Assembly: GCA_036873755.1 (NCBI GenBank)
Contig: JAVTVY010020464.1
Coordinates: 1-64,000, forward strand
DNA length: 64,000 nucleotides
Direction: 5' to 3'
Source: Hanleya hanleyi
Lineage: Eukaryota; Mollusca; Polyplacophora; Lepidopleurida; Hanleyidae
The translations under genes and the position numbers were made by a program. The notes below the pieces were generated by a model. That model saw nothing but the letters and a program-made list of their open reading frames with translations. It was not told the origin of the DNA and ran no database searches. Of the stretch, positions 34,200 through 45,366 are shown one piece after another (position 1 is the first letter of the stretch; each line of letters opens with the position of its first letter).

Positions 34200-34790
34200 T
34201 CCCTTTTTCCGCCAGGGGGTGCCACCAGTCCCGTATGACGTCACTTCCGGTCTGGGTGAATGGAGCGTGACCTGTGAACATGCCGTATGACGTCACTTCC
34301 GGTCTGGGTGAATGGCGCGTGACCTGTGAACATGATAGGATATGTACTGACCTGTCTGTGGGTTTTTTCCACGTCGTTCACCTCCGTGTCTTTTCGGTGA
34401 GGTCCGTGGGAACATGTACTGACCTGTCTGTGGGGTTTTTCCCACAATGTCGTTCACCTCCGTGTCTCTTCGGTCAGGTCCGTGTCTTTTCGGTGAAGTC
34501 CGTGGGAACATGATAGGAGATTACTGACTTGTCTGTGGGGTTTTTCCACAATATCGTTCACCTCCGTGTCTCTTCGGTCAGGTCCGTGTCTCTTCGGTGA
34601 GGTCCGTGTTTTTTCGGTGAGGTCCGTGAAGATGTCACGGAGGTGGAACATGATAGGAGATGTACTGACTTGTCTGTGGGGTTTTTCCACAATGTCGTTC
34701 ACCTCCGCGTCTCTTCGATCGCTACAATGTTGCGAAGATGTCACGGATATCACCGAAGAGAAACGGAGGTGCCCGAATAGACACGGAGAT
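34200..34790. repeat. GTGTCTCTTCGGTSAGGTCC repeats and a duplicated CRE-containing block
   Basis: CGTATGACGTCACTTCCGGT plus CTGGGTGAATGG occurs twice at about 34232 and 34283. Then come three units of about 120 bp: TACTGACCTGTCTGTGGGGT, TTTTTCCACAATGTCGTTCA, and several GTGTCTYTTCGGTSAGGTCC. ORFs on both strands come from the repeat. Confidence 0.75.
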
Positions 34791-35812
34791 CCCCGAAGGG
34801 GGCGAGAGGGGTCCCTAGTGTACTGATGGGGTCGTATGGGTCGTATCAATGTGAAGCATTCGTGAAGGGGCATCTGATGCGGTGGGTGTGGGATTGAAAT
34901 ATCGTCATTCTGCGCATACGCGGTAGACCAAGGGTATGGAAATAGACGGTTTGGGGTCTAGGTGGGTCACTAGTGGTCCGATGGAGTCCCGTGAGGTATC
35001 AATGTGAAGCCTATGTGAGGGGGCATCCGATGGGCTGGGTGTGGGGTTGGAATATGGTCATTCTGCGCATGCGCGGTAGACCAAGGGTATGGAAATAGAC
35101 GTTTTGGGATCTAGGGGAGCCCCTAGTGGTCCGATGGAGTCGAGTGAAGTATCAATGTGAAGCCTATGTGAAGGGGCATCCGATGGGCTGGGTGTGGGGT
35201 TGGAATATGGTCATTCTGCGCATGCGCGGTAGACCAAGGGTATGGAAATAGACGTTTTGGGGTCTAGGTGGGCCACTAGTGGGTCGATGGAGTCGTATGA
35301 GGTATCAATGTGAAGCCTATGTGAGGGGGCATCCCACTGGGTGGATGTGGGGTCGGAATATCGTCATTCTGCGCATGCGCAATAGACAAAGGGTATGAAA
35401 ATAGACGTTTTGGGATCTAGGTGAGCCACTACTGAGCCGATGGAGTTGAGTGAGGTATCAATGTAAAGCCTATGTGAGGGGGCATCCGATTGGACTAGTG
35501 TCTCGGCCGTTGTCCACATTCTGCGCATGCGCAGACAGGGAATTCTGGGAAAAGGGTGTGGACATAGACGTGTTAGGGTTTAGGTGAGCCCCTAATGATC
35601 CTATGGTGTCGTATGAGGTCTTATTTTGAAGCTGTCGTGAGGGAGCATCCGCCTGGGCTAGTGTGTCGTTCGTTGTCAATAGTCTGCGCATGCGCAGTCT
35701 GGCCGTAGTATAGAAATAGACGTGTTGAGGTTTAGGTAGGCCCCTAATGGTCTGATGGGGTCGAGTGAGGTATCAATGTAAAGCATACGTGAGGGAGTAT
35801 CCGACAAGCTGC
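34791..35812. repeat. 153-bp satellite with a TGCGCATGCGCA-type palindrome in each unit
   Basis: Six palindrome sites start at 34911, 35064, 35217, 35370, 35522 and 35684. Each unit also has GAGGTATCAATGTGAAGCC, GGGGGCATCCGATGGGCTGG, AAGGGTATGGAAATAGACG and a TCTAGGTGRGCCCCTAGTGG stretch. TGCGCATGCGCA is the consensus site of NRF1, so the array clusters six candidate sites. Confidence 0.85.
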
Positions 35813-36098
35813 TCAATTTGATAACCTAGAAAGCATAGGGAATAGCCCTAGTTTTGAAGCATATTCATGAAAAATTCATATAAATAGTATTTAACTTTTT
35901 CTTATATTCTAACTGTTTGCAGATAATCACAATGTCTATCAAAATTTAGCAAATTGGATGGATGTTGCTGTGCAAAATTCCCGGCTAGAAGGCTTTTAAA
36001 GGAAATCCCCATCTCTTAACCTAGGGAAGGGAGATAACCCAATGGAAAAACAGGCAAAATGGCTGCCGAAGTCAAAAACCACCAGCGGACATCCTTAA
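35811..36098. mobile_element. TTAA MITE, 5'-truncated second copy
   Basis: Matches 32870-33155 closely (for example GGGAATAGCCCTAGTTT and TATAAATAGTATTTAACTTT) and ends CGGACATCCTTAA. Its left portion is missing at the junction with the 153-bp satellite. Confidence 0.7.
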
Positions 36099-36265
36099 CG
36101 TTTTTGCTTAATAACTTTTGACTTATTTATCATAACACTACAAAATCTTCTGGTGACTTACCTTATATATTGTCACATGTCGTAACAGTGGTTTTCCAAT
36201 CAAAGTGTGCATAGCCTAATTTTTGATGGAGAACAAAACATCTCGTCTGTTATATATGCAAATTA
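36099..36265. other. No gene recognised
   Basis: Short AT-rich spacer between the MITE and the next repeat. Confidence 0.3.
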
Positions 36266-36690
36266 AAAAAATACATTTTCCAGGTGCAGTTGTACCTAGA
36301 CGTGGGGTAAGTTGTTTACTCAAATATTGCTCATTATATATGCTACCCTTCTGCTTACGAATGATATATTAATTTTCCTGAGTATGAAACCCATCCCCCC
36401 ATTTTTCCACGGACAAAATACATTTTCCAGGTGCAGTTGTACCTAGATGTAAGTTGTTTACTCAAATATTGCTCATTATATATGCTACCCTTCTGCTTAC
36501 GAATGATATATTAATTTTCCTGGGTATGACACCCTTTCCCCCATTTTTTCTGGACAAAATACGTTTTCCAGGTGGGGTAAGTTGTTGAGTCAAATATTGC
36601 GCATTATATATGCTATCCTTCTGCTTACGAATGATATATTAATTTTCTTCAGTATGAGATCCGTCCCCCCTTTTTCCTGTACAAAATATG
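36266..36690 (+). repeat. Three tandem units of about 135 bp with splice-like junctions
   Basis: Each unit has CATTTTCCAG or CGTTTTCCAG, a short GTGCAGTTGTACCTAGA-type segment (23, 18 and 5 bases), GTAAGTTG, then ATTATATATGCTA and CTTCTGCTTACGAATGATAT. TTTCCAG...GTAAGT around a shrinking core looks like a micro-exon, but this may be coincidence. Confidence 0.6.
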
Positions 36691-37042
36691 ACGCACACAT
36701 CGCCGGAAGTGGTATCATATATAGTAAAATAGATGTTTACCGAACATTTCGATTACTTTTCAAGTCTGTATGATACCTCTGTTGACCTAGCGTTAAAAAG
36801 AATTATCTGGAGATAATTTTCCCTGAACACTGGGATTTCCTGGATTTCAACTTCTTCTTTATCAATACTAACATATCTTTTCATCTCCATTGCAGGATGA
36901 GTAGTTAAAGAACATATTTTCCACCCTTAATATTATTACACAATTCATCTAACTCTGAAAAGAAAGCATGTTATTTACTGAATACGCGTTTGATGTCTGT
37001 GGGACCGACTTATGGTAATTCTGTTGTTGAACACTTTTTCAG
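36691..37042. other. Upstream of the cysteine-module exon array
   Basis: No first exon, ATG or signal-peptide coding segment was found directly upstream. The sequence from 36980 on is already part of the repeating intron 3' end (GATGTCTGTGGGACCGACTT). Confidence 0.35.
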
Positions 37043-37162
37043 CCTCCCACCAAATGTCCTTCGTTCATGTGTATTGCTCAAATGTGTGCTTACCCGGAAA
37101 TGCAATACGAGGAGTTCAACGGCTTAAGATGTCCCACCTGTCCAATCTGTCGTATTCCAGAA
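37043..37162 (+). CDS. Six-cysteine module exon, copy 1
   Basis: A 120-nt exon between ACTTTTTCAG and GAA|GTAAGA, phase 0-0, 40 codons. The cysteine pattern is C-X4-C-X4-C-X14-C-X2-C-X2-C, with CPSFMC at the start and MQYEEFNGLR before CPTCPIC. The spacing recalls small secreted modules such as antistasin or VWC types, but I do not assign a family. Four more copies follow downstream. Likely extracellular because of the dense paired cysteines. No start exon was found, so gene identity stays open. Confidence 0.6.
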
Positions 37163-38488
37163 GTAAGAACTACAGTCAACATTGGCTTCAATATACGCCC
37201 GCATATATTCGTTACTCCCAACTCCCTTTTTGGTGCCGACCAGCACATGGTTTCGACAGAACTATGATCATAACGCAATGGAGCTAGAACTTTCACATAT
37301 TTTGTACATATATTTTCTTTTATATGCATTCACCGATTTAATGACAGAATGGATATTTTCGCATAGGTATATAGGTTCAAGTATATCATTGATTACACTG
37401 CATGGCCTAGACAAATTTGGGCGTGTGCCTTCAAGTATTTTATTTCAATTTCCCTGTCATAGCACGCCATCTATCGTCCCATCGACCGTAAAGCCTACCA
37501 CCGTTCCTGGTATTTATGTGATACTTTTCTATAACACTATCACGAATAGCACATGTGGAATTTAATTTCCTGTCATATTCAACAATGTCTGGTCGAATAT
37601 TGAATTTTTAAAAATTATTTTTCCATACTATCTTGCGATAATACCACATATTCTATCGTCCCATCGACAGTAAATCCTACCACCGTTCCCAGTATCAATA
37701 TGATATTTTTCTTTCACACTGTTATATAGTACCATCGTCATAGCCATGCGATATCGATACTCGATTTAGGTCCTTTTCTTCACGAAATAGCACATATTAT
37801 GGATTCAATTTAATGTTATAACTATAGTCATAACGCAATCGAGCTAGAAATTTCACATAGTGTGTACATATATTTTCTCTTGCCGTTACATTAAAACACA
37901 GCTATATTTAGGACATTATATTTTTCCGATTTCAACAGCACCACGTACAGACCAAAATGCCGCCATATCTTACCATCTTAGTTGTTAAATAACATGTTTT
38001 CCTCCCTTAATATTATTACACAGTTTATCTAACTCGAGTAAGAATGCATGATATTTACTGAATATGTAAACGCTTAGTTTATTCCACTAACGTCACAGGA
38101 CCTACGAAGTAGGGTAGGCATATAGGACTCCGACGCGCACTGAACTCTTGGAAATCCCCCCGCCCCAAGCGGCCCAAGTCAGAATCACCAGTGATTTTCA
38201 TTAAAAATTACCAGAAATTTTCATCAAAAGTAGATCAGCTCAGAACTTGCTGGTAACAGTCCCCTAATGCACCTTCATGCAAAAAATCAAGGTTCTAATG
38301 TCAACGGTTCATGTTATTTTGCGGACGAAAGGATTCGGATGGACTCACTCACTCACTGACTGACTACCGGACAATTGGCAGACGGTAGACTACTTCGTAG
38401 GAATAAACAACGATGCCATATTAGTCAAAATCGGTTTGATGTCTGTGAGACCAACTTATGGTAATTCTAATGTTGAACACTTTTTCAG

Positions 38489-38626
38489 CCTCGAACCATT
38501 TGTCCTTCGTTCAAGTGTGCTGCTCCACAGTGTGATAACCCGGAAATGCAATACGACCAGTTCAACGGTTTAAGATGTCCCATCTGTCCAATCTGTCCTA
38601 CTCCGTTCCCAGTATCATTATGTTAT
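38489..38626 (+). pseudogene. Six-cysteine module exon, copy 2 (donor lost)
   Basis: An acceptor TTTTTCAG precedes 38489, and all six cysteines are present (CPSFKCAAPQC ... CPICPIC). After CPTP the sequence joins intron-type sequence TTCCCAGTATCA with no GTAAG donor, so a deletion has removed the exon end and the start of the intron. The reading frame runs on for a short stretch into the intron. Confidence 0.6.
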
Positions 38627-39252
38627 TTTTTTTATAACACTATCACGAAATAGCACATGTGGATTTTAATTGCATGTCATATTCAACAATATCAGGTCGA
38701 ATATTAAAATATTTTTTTTTATAATTTTCTCATAATATCTTGCCATATCATATTCTTCCATGTATCAATATGATATTTTTCTATAACGCTATCACATCAC
38801 GTTTACTTATATGTTGCTCTCTCATCGCGCCATCGCATTGTGTTGTATAGTACAATCGTCCAAGCCATATGATATTGATACTCGATTTAGGCCTTTTCCT
38901 ACACAAACTAGCACATGCTTTGGATTTCAATTTCATGTCATAACTATAATCATACGCAATCGAGCTAGAAATTTCACATATTGTGTACATATATTTTCTC
39001 TTGCCGTTACATTAAAACACAACTAGATTTAGGACATATTCTTTCGATTTCAACACCACCACGTACAGACCAAAATACTGACATATCTTTTCATCTCCAT
39101 TGCAGGATGAGTAGTTAAAGAACATATTTTCCACCCTTAATATTATTACACAATTCATCTAACTCTGAAAAGAAAGCATGTTATTTACTGAATACGCGTT
39201 TGATGTCTGTGGGACCGACTTATGGTAATTCTGTTGTTGAACACTTTTTCAG

Positions 39253-39366
39253 CCCATTTGTCCTTCGTTCAAGTGTGCTGCTCCAGCGTGTGATAACCCG
39301 GAAATGCAATACGAGCAGTTCAACGGCTTAAGATGTCCCACCTGTCCAATCTGTCCAACTTCAAAG
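39253..39366 (+). CDS. Six-cysteine module exon, copy 3
   Basis: A 114-nt exon (38 codons, two fewer at the N-terminal side) between ACTTTTTCAG and AAG|GTAAGA, phase 0-0. CPSFKCAAPAC, MQYEQFNGLR and CPTCPICPTSK are intact. The cysteine spacing is the same as in copy 1. Confidence 0.65.
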
Positions 39367-39520
39367 GTAAGAACAAGAGTCAACATTGGCTTCAATTTAC
39401 GCCCAAGTATAATCGTTACTCCCAACTCCATTTTTTGGTGTTGACCAGCACATAGATTGGTCATTTAAATATATATATGTACATCGAATTACATATCTTC
39501 CTAATAACCGAATTAATGAT

Positions 39521-39529
39521 ATTCCAGAA
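39521..39529 (+). pseudogene. Exon-tail remnant at a recombination junction
   Basis: ATTCCAGAA followed by GTAAGAACTAGAGTC repeats the last nine exon bases and donor of copy 1. The copy-1 intron sequence follows, while the sequence before it is the intron after copy 3. Most of an exon was lost here, probably by unequal crossing-over. Confidence 0.55.
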
Positions 39530-40556
39530 GTAAGAACTAGAGTCAACATTGGCTTCGATATACGCCCGCATATATTCGTTACTCCCAACTCCCTTTTTGG
39601 TGCCGACCAGCACATGGATTCGACAGAACTATGATCATAAAGCAATGGAGCTAGAACTTTCACATATTTTGTACATATATTTTCTTTTATATGCATTCAC
39701 CGAATTAATGACAGAATGGATATTTTCGCATAGGTATATAGGTTCAAGTATATCATTGATGACACTGGCCTAGACAAAGTTTGGGCGTGTGCATTAAAGT
39801 ATTTTATTTCAATTTCCCTGTCATAGCACGCCATCTATCGTCCCATCGACCGTAAAGCCTACCACCGTTCCTAGTATTTATGTGATAATTTTCTATAACA
39901 CTATCACGAATAACACATGTGGATTTTAATTTCCTGTCATATTCAACAATTTCAGGTCGAATACAGAATTTTTTAAAATTATTTTTCCATACTATCTTGC
40001 GATAATACCACATATTCTATCGTCTCATCGACCGTAAAGCCAACCACCGTTCCCAGTATCAATATGATATTTTTCTTTCACACTATCACATCTCGTTTTC
40101 TTATATGTTGCTCTCTCATCGCGCCATCGCATTGTGTTATATAGTACAATTGTCCTATAGCCATATGATATTGATACTCGATTTAGGACTTTTCCTTCAC
40201 GAACTAGCACATGCTTTAAATTTCAATTTCATGTCATAACTATAATCATATAACGCTATCGAGCTAGAAATTTCACATATTGTGTACATATATTTGCTCT
40301 TGCCGTTGCAATATAACACAAAAATATTGACATATCTTACCATCTCCTTTGCAGGATGAGTAGTTAAAGAACATATTTTCCACCCTTAATATTATTACAC
40401 AATTCATCTAACTCTGAAAAGAAAGCATGATATTTACTGAATACGCGTATGCTTAGTTTATTCCATAAAGAACGACGATGCCATATAAGTCAAAATCGGT
40501 TTGATGTCTGTGGAACCGACTTATGGTAATTCTAATGTTGTGAACTTTTATTTCAG

Positions 40557-40676
40557 GCTCTCACCATCTGCCCTTCGGTCAAGTGTGCTGCTCCACAGTG
40601 TGATGACCCGGAAATGCAATACGAGCAGTTCAACGGTTTAACATGTGCCACCTGTCCAATCTGTCCAACTTCAAAG
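40557..40676 (+). CDS. Six-cysteine module exon, copy 4
   Basis: A 120-nt exon between TTTATTTCAG and AAG|GTAAGA, phase 0-0, 40 codons. CPSVKCAAPQC, MQYEQFNGL and CATCPICPTSK are present. All six cysteines are kept, although CPTC has become CATC. It is the cleanest full-length copy together with copy 1. Confidence 0.65.
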
Positions 40677-41678
40677 GTAAGAACAAGAGTCAACATTGGC
40701 TTCAATTTACGCCCAAGTATAATCGTTACTCCCAACTCCATTTTTTGGTGGTGACCAGCACATAGATTGGTCATTTAAATATATATATGTACATCGAATT
40801 ACATATCTTCCTAATAACCGAATTAATGATAGAATGGAATATTCGCAAATATATATATATCACCAATTATATCATTGATTACACTGGCCTAGACAAAGTT
40901 TGGGCTTGTGCATTAAATTATTTCATTTCAATTTCCCCATGCTATCCTGCCATAGCACCACATCTCCTATCATCTCATCGAGAGTAAAACCCACCACCGT
41001 TCCCAGTATTAATATGATATTTATCAATAACACTTTCACGAAATAGCAAATTTGGATTTAATTTCATGTCAAATTCAAACAATGTCAGGTCGAATATTGT
41101 AATATTTTTTATAATTTTCCCATACCTTTCTGTTATATCACCACATCTTCTATCGTCGACCCCATCGACCGTAAAGACTACCACCGTTCCCAGTATCAAT
41201 ATGATATTTTTCTATAACGCTATCACATCACGTTTACTTGTATGTTGCTCTCTTATCGCGCCATCGCATTGTGTTGTATAGTACAATCGTCCAAGCCATA
41301 TGATATTGATACTCTATTTAGGCCTACACAAACTAGCACATGCTTTCGATTTCAATTTCATGTCATAACTATAATCATAACTCAACCGAGCTAGAAATTT
41401 CACATATTGTGTACATATATTTTCTCTTACCGTTACATTAAAACACAACTAGATTTAGGACATATTCTTTCGATTTCAACACCACCACGTACAGACCAAA
41501 ATACTGACATATCTTTTCATCTCCATTGCAGGATGAGTAATTAAAGAACATATTTTCCATCCTTAATATTATTACACAATTCATCTAACTCTGAAAAGAA
41601 AGCATGATATTTACTAAATATGCGTTTGATGTCTGTGGGACCGACTTATGGTAATTCTGTTGTTGAACACTTTTTCAG

Positions 41679-41798
41679 CCTCCCACCAGTTGTCCTTCGT
41701 TCTATTGTGCTGCTCAAGTGTGTGCTTTTCCGAAAATGCAATACGAGCAGATCAACGGTATAAGATGTCCCACCTGTCCAATCTGTTCAACTCCATAA
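41679..41798 (+). CDS. Six-cysteine module exon, copy 5 (ends in TAA before an intact donor)
   Basis: A 120-nt unit between TTTTTCAG and GTAAGTG. CPSFYCAAQVC, MQYEQINGIR and CPTCPICSTP are present. The fortieth codon is TAA at 41796-41798, directly before the donor, where copy 1 has GAA and copies 3 and 4 have AAG. The copy may therefore serve as the terminal exon of the gene, or may be disabled by a point mutation. Confidence 0.6.
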   Translation, partial: PPTSCPSFYCAAQVCAFPKMQYEQINGIRCPTCPICSTP

Positions 41799-41930
41799 GT
41801 AAGTGTAAGAGTCATCATTGGCTTCAAAAAACGCCCACAAATTGGACTTTCATTTCTCTCAATATTACAATAAAGGACCATTGTGGTTTTCATAATGTAT
41901 AGTTCGTCAACTTTCAATTGAAAGTTTGAG

Positions 41931-42114
41931 CTTAGGGAGAAGCATACGACATACGACTGTGTTAGGTGCTTAGGGAGAAGCATACGACATACGACTATGT
42001 TAGATGCTTAGGGAGAAGCATACGACATACGACTGTGTTAGGTGCTTAGGGAGAAACATACGACTGTGTTAGGTGCTTAGGGAGAAGCATACGACATACG
42101 ACTGTGTTAGGTGT
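41931..42114. repeat. 38-bp tandem repeat, five copies
   Basis: GCTTAGGGAGAAGCATACGA plus CATACGACTGTGTTAGGT is repeated; the fourth copy is shortened by 8 bp. It sits directly after the last exon copy. Confidence 0.85.
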
Positions 42115-42520
42115 TACGTAAGTAAAACAAAAAAATATGAATTTGATTCTACACAAAAAACTGAGTTTGTTACCGAATAAATACCCAAGTTTTATAAACT
42201 GACGCTGAAAATTGTGCTTTTGCCTGTTTTTTAATATATCTAAAATATGACATCTTGAGTCAAAAGGAATCTACTGTTTTTCAGTCACCATATATTATGT
42301 TGGTTCAAGGTGTCATATTTTACATTTTATTAAAATAAAATCCACCCTAAAATGTATACAAAAAGGCACAAACAGACATGTAGACCAACTTCAAACGTCA
42401 GTTTTAACTGTCAGAGTGTACAGTAAAACTTGAGTATTTTTCATCTGTACGAAGATGTTTGTGCAGAATGAAGAAATTAATGTATGGTTTCACTAACGTA
42501 ATATTTAAATGAGTTTTCCC
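42115..42520. other. No gene recognised
   Basis: AT-rich spacer. Confidence 0.3.
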
Positions 42521-42755
42521 TATGTAAATCACCACTTCTCCTTATGTAAGCACCACTTCTTATGTAAGCACCAAATCTCCTTGTGTAAGCACCACTTCTC
42601 ATTATGTAAGCACCACTTCTCCTTATGTAATCACCACTTCTCTTTATGCAAGCACCACTTCTCCTTATGTAAGCACCACTTCTCCTTATGTAAGCTAATC
42701 ACCACTTCTCCTTATGTAAGCACCACTTCTCCTTATGTAAGCACCACTTCTCCTT
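42521..42755. repeat. 21-bp minisatellite, about eleven copies
   Basis: Units of GTAAGCACCACTTCTCCTTAT with a few substitutions (GTAATC, TTATGCAAG) and one partial extra. The unit length is a multiple of three, so ORFs cross it on both strands, but nothing suggests that it is translated. Confidence 0.85.
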
Positions 42756-43039
42756 TGCTGTATACCCGAAATTCGATCACATTCCACACACCTGAGACAT
42801 CCTTGATCGTTAACCTTTTGACGACAAACGGGAAATAGATTTTTCTGCTCCTTGTGTAACTTTAGGTATACCAACAGTTTGGTACCGTCCAAAACATGGA
42901 ACTTGTCAAAGTGACCTTGACCGTTGACCTTTTTTTACTTCATTTTTTTTTATCCCATGTATCGATTTTCCTACGCCTTTCCCTACCTGTGGGCCAAATG
43001 TACTTGATCTCTGCATAATCAACTTTGGTACAAGAGTGC

Positions 43040-43260
43040 TCAATATAGGTCAAGGTCAGTCATGTTTCATAACATTCTGATCAATGAGCATGCGCATCTG
43101 TAGAGTGGATGATTCTCTCTTGTAGGAAGCCATCTTATGTTTTTATTATTTTTATTTCATACTCATTTGGAATTGGTGCGGTTTTACAAAATAGGTCTTT
43201 CGGAGATTGATTCGGAAATTCTGTTATGGACGATGACTGAGTATTGAATGTGAGATTGGG
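43040..43260 (+). repeat. Diverged fragment of the retroposon 3' region (copy E)
   Basis: GAACAG-like start, then GGAATTGGTGCG, AATAGGTCTTTCGGAGATTG and TTCTGTTATGGACGATGACTG resemble the order GGAATATGGAATAGGTCTTT, GATATTCTCTAATGGACGAC in the 45.9-kb copy. Strongly diverged. Confidence 0.4.
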
Positions 43261-43704
43261 CGCTTGCTATTGGAAAAGATAGCTCTAATCCTTCAGGAAA
43301 TGAGTTGACAACATTGAGTCTACATTTATCATATTTCACTTTGAGAAAATAGGTCAAGGGCAGTCATCTTAAATAGAATTATGAGACATCGCTAGCTGTA
43401 TGTGTGGTATAAATATGAAAAGCCTGGCTATACTTTGTCGAGAGATATCGTGTTATCAAGTATTACTAAATACTAAATAGTAATGTACCATTGTCATGTG
43501 AAAAACGATGAAGAATACATTTTCACCGATAATTGTTCTTCGTTTTCCATTTCAGCCGATGAAACCGATTTTCGAGTTTCCTCGATAGAAGAAAATAAAA
43601 TTAACAAGTATACGCGGGCCCTCCGCCCTATAATGCAGAGATCTGCCAACGTGATTAGAATATGATGTTCATCAATTTGAAATTCAAATATTCTTTCGAG
43701 TGAG

Positions 43705-43862
43705 ACGCTAGGTGGCTACGTGTACCAATAGGTAAATGACGCGTGCGCATGTCGTTTTTCTTGACGTCACAAAGGCAACTTCATAATGTAACGACGTTAT
43801 AATTGTTCGTTTTATGACGCCACGTCTTCTTTACCTGTTGGAGCACTAGCGCCGCCTAGCGT
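43705..43862. mobile_element. Short MITE-like element (158 bp) with imperfect TIRs
   Basis: The left end ACGCTAGGTGGCTACGTGTA, followed by CCAATAGGTAAA, pairs with the complement of the right end (ACGCTAGGCGGCGCTAGTGC, CCAACAGGTAAA). A TTGACGTCA and several ACGTC steps lie inside. Target duplication is not evident. Confidence 0.45.
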
Positions 43863-45366
43863 GGCAGCTGTCGATCTCCATTCTGGTACTATGATTCCCC
43901 CTCAACCATTAGTGTGGAATCTAATCTTCATTACACTCTCCCCTCCCCGCCTACAGGGACATTGAAACTGGAGAAGCCTCTAAACGCCCCGACCCCGCCT
44001 TTCACCATGTTCACCAAAAATAATGCACGTTATTTGTTATATTATTGTATCGGGCACATTAAATACATGGAGCAATTATTAAATACATTTACATTTTTTA
44101 TCCACACAGGTACAATAGCACCGTGTCACGGAGTATAACTCGACGGCGATCCAATATGGCTGGATCAGGAAGATCTTTGATGGCGACAGTAACAAAGGGC
44201 GATAACTCAAATGATTCCGATTTAACGTAACTTTCCAAATTGTGTAACACAATCGCTGCTCTATATCGAATAAAGAATTAAACTTTTATCCCCATGAACT
44301 CGAAAATGAAACTGCAGTCTGTTTTCTTTTCTTTTACATGCATTACTTATTATCACTCAGTGTATGAAATGCTTACAATTCAGTCAGCTAGCTAGCAGAC
44401 CAGACTCAGTAAACTCAGACATATATATCACGGAACACTATATCTGAAATTAACGCTATATAAATCCCGTGCGAATTTCAAACTACATTTGTTAGCCAAT
44501 CAGGTGGCTAGCTGGGCGAATTAACTCTAAATATACGTCCCTTGTAATTACAAACAGGAGCACGTGAATAGATAACAGAAACCTAAACCAAATGGTGAAT
44601 CTCCTCTAGACATCGTGCGTAAACTTCAAAGGATTTTGTCAGACGGTAGAAAATATCAAAAGATTGACCGCCGGTAAGTTGTCTCTGTCAACTAAACGTC
44701 AATCAAGGCCAAATGTTTGTAGTCAATGGCTTATTAGGGAATCTCCTAGAATATCGGGAAAACGTTCGCACGAATATTTGATAGCGTCACATCTAGATGG
44801 TATTTTCGTGATATACCACCTTGGTTTACTTACATTGGCCAGTAGACTTGCTAGGCAGCACTGACACTAGTCAAACAGCCTACACTCTTGCACAGTCCCT
44901 ATACCCGCACGATGAAACGCAAAGGCGCCACACGGGGCATCATGGGTGTGACTAATTGTGTACGTTTCACAGGTATTCGAGGCTGCCCGGCAGATATTGT
45001 CGAAAATCAACTGATCTCGTGCATCGATGGTGTAGAGATTTTACAGCTCTCAACTGTTAACCGTGATCCGCCGGAGGTGTGACACAGCACGTACTATAAG
45101 ATGTTTGTCCGCTCAGATAGTCAGTTGTTTTCCTCCCGCATCAGGAGATAAAATATATATCTGAATAAAGTAATATTCCCTCGGATCTGATCCCCAAAGA
45201 TCTCGCCTGATTTGAGGTGTTCCTCCTGACTTTTCATCTCAAGCCGATCTCCACGGCAACGGAAGTCCTACAGTTGACATGCGCTGCTCGGAGTTTCGGC
45301 GTTATACATTGCATAAAACAATATGACCAATATGATTCCTAAAAGTGCGGGTCGAGTCATTATATC
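43863..45366. other. No gene recognised
   Basis: ORFs at 43914, 44664 and 44888 (60-75 aa) have no recognised domain. Part of this could be diverged 5' sequence of the retroposon copy that follows. Confidence 0.3.

Larger units (their letters stand above)
37163..41678 (+). repeat. Introns of the cysteine-module array: repeated and rearranged blocks
   Basis: The intervals between exon copies reuse the same blocks in varying order: GTCAACATTGGCTTCAATWT, CGTTACTCCCAACTCC, GTACATATATTTTCTYTT, CACCGTTCCCAGTATCAATA, TCGCGCCATCGCATTGTGTT, CATATCTTTTCATCTCCATT and GATGTCTGTGGGACCGACTT. Lengths between exon starts are about 1446, 764, 1304 and 1122 bp. This shows segmental duplication of exon plus intron followed by deletions. 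Confidence 0.75.

Noticed and set aside
34241..34873. Minus-strand ORFs up to 139 aa rich in RTSPKRHG and QTGQY motifs
   Set aside because: Translations of the GTGTCTCTTCGGTSAGG repeat; several frames are open because the unit lacks stops, which is not evidence of a gene.
42521..42755. Possible CRISPR-like array
   Set aside because: The repeats are head-to-tail with no unique spacers, and the genome is eukaryotic.
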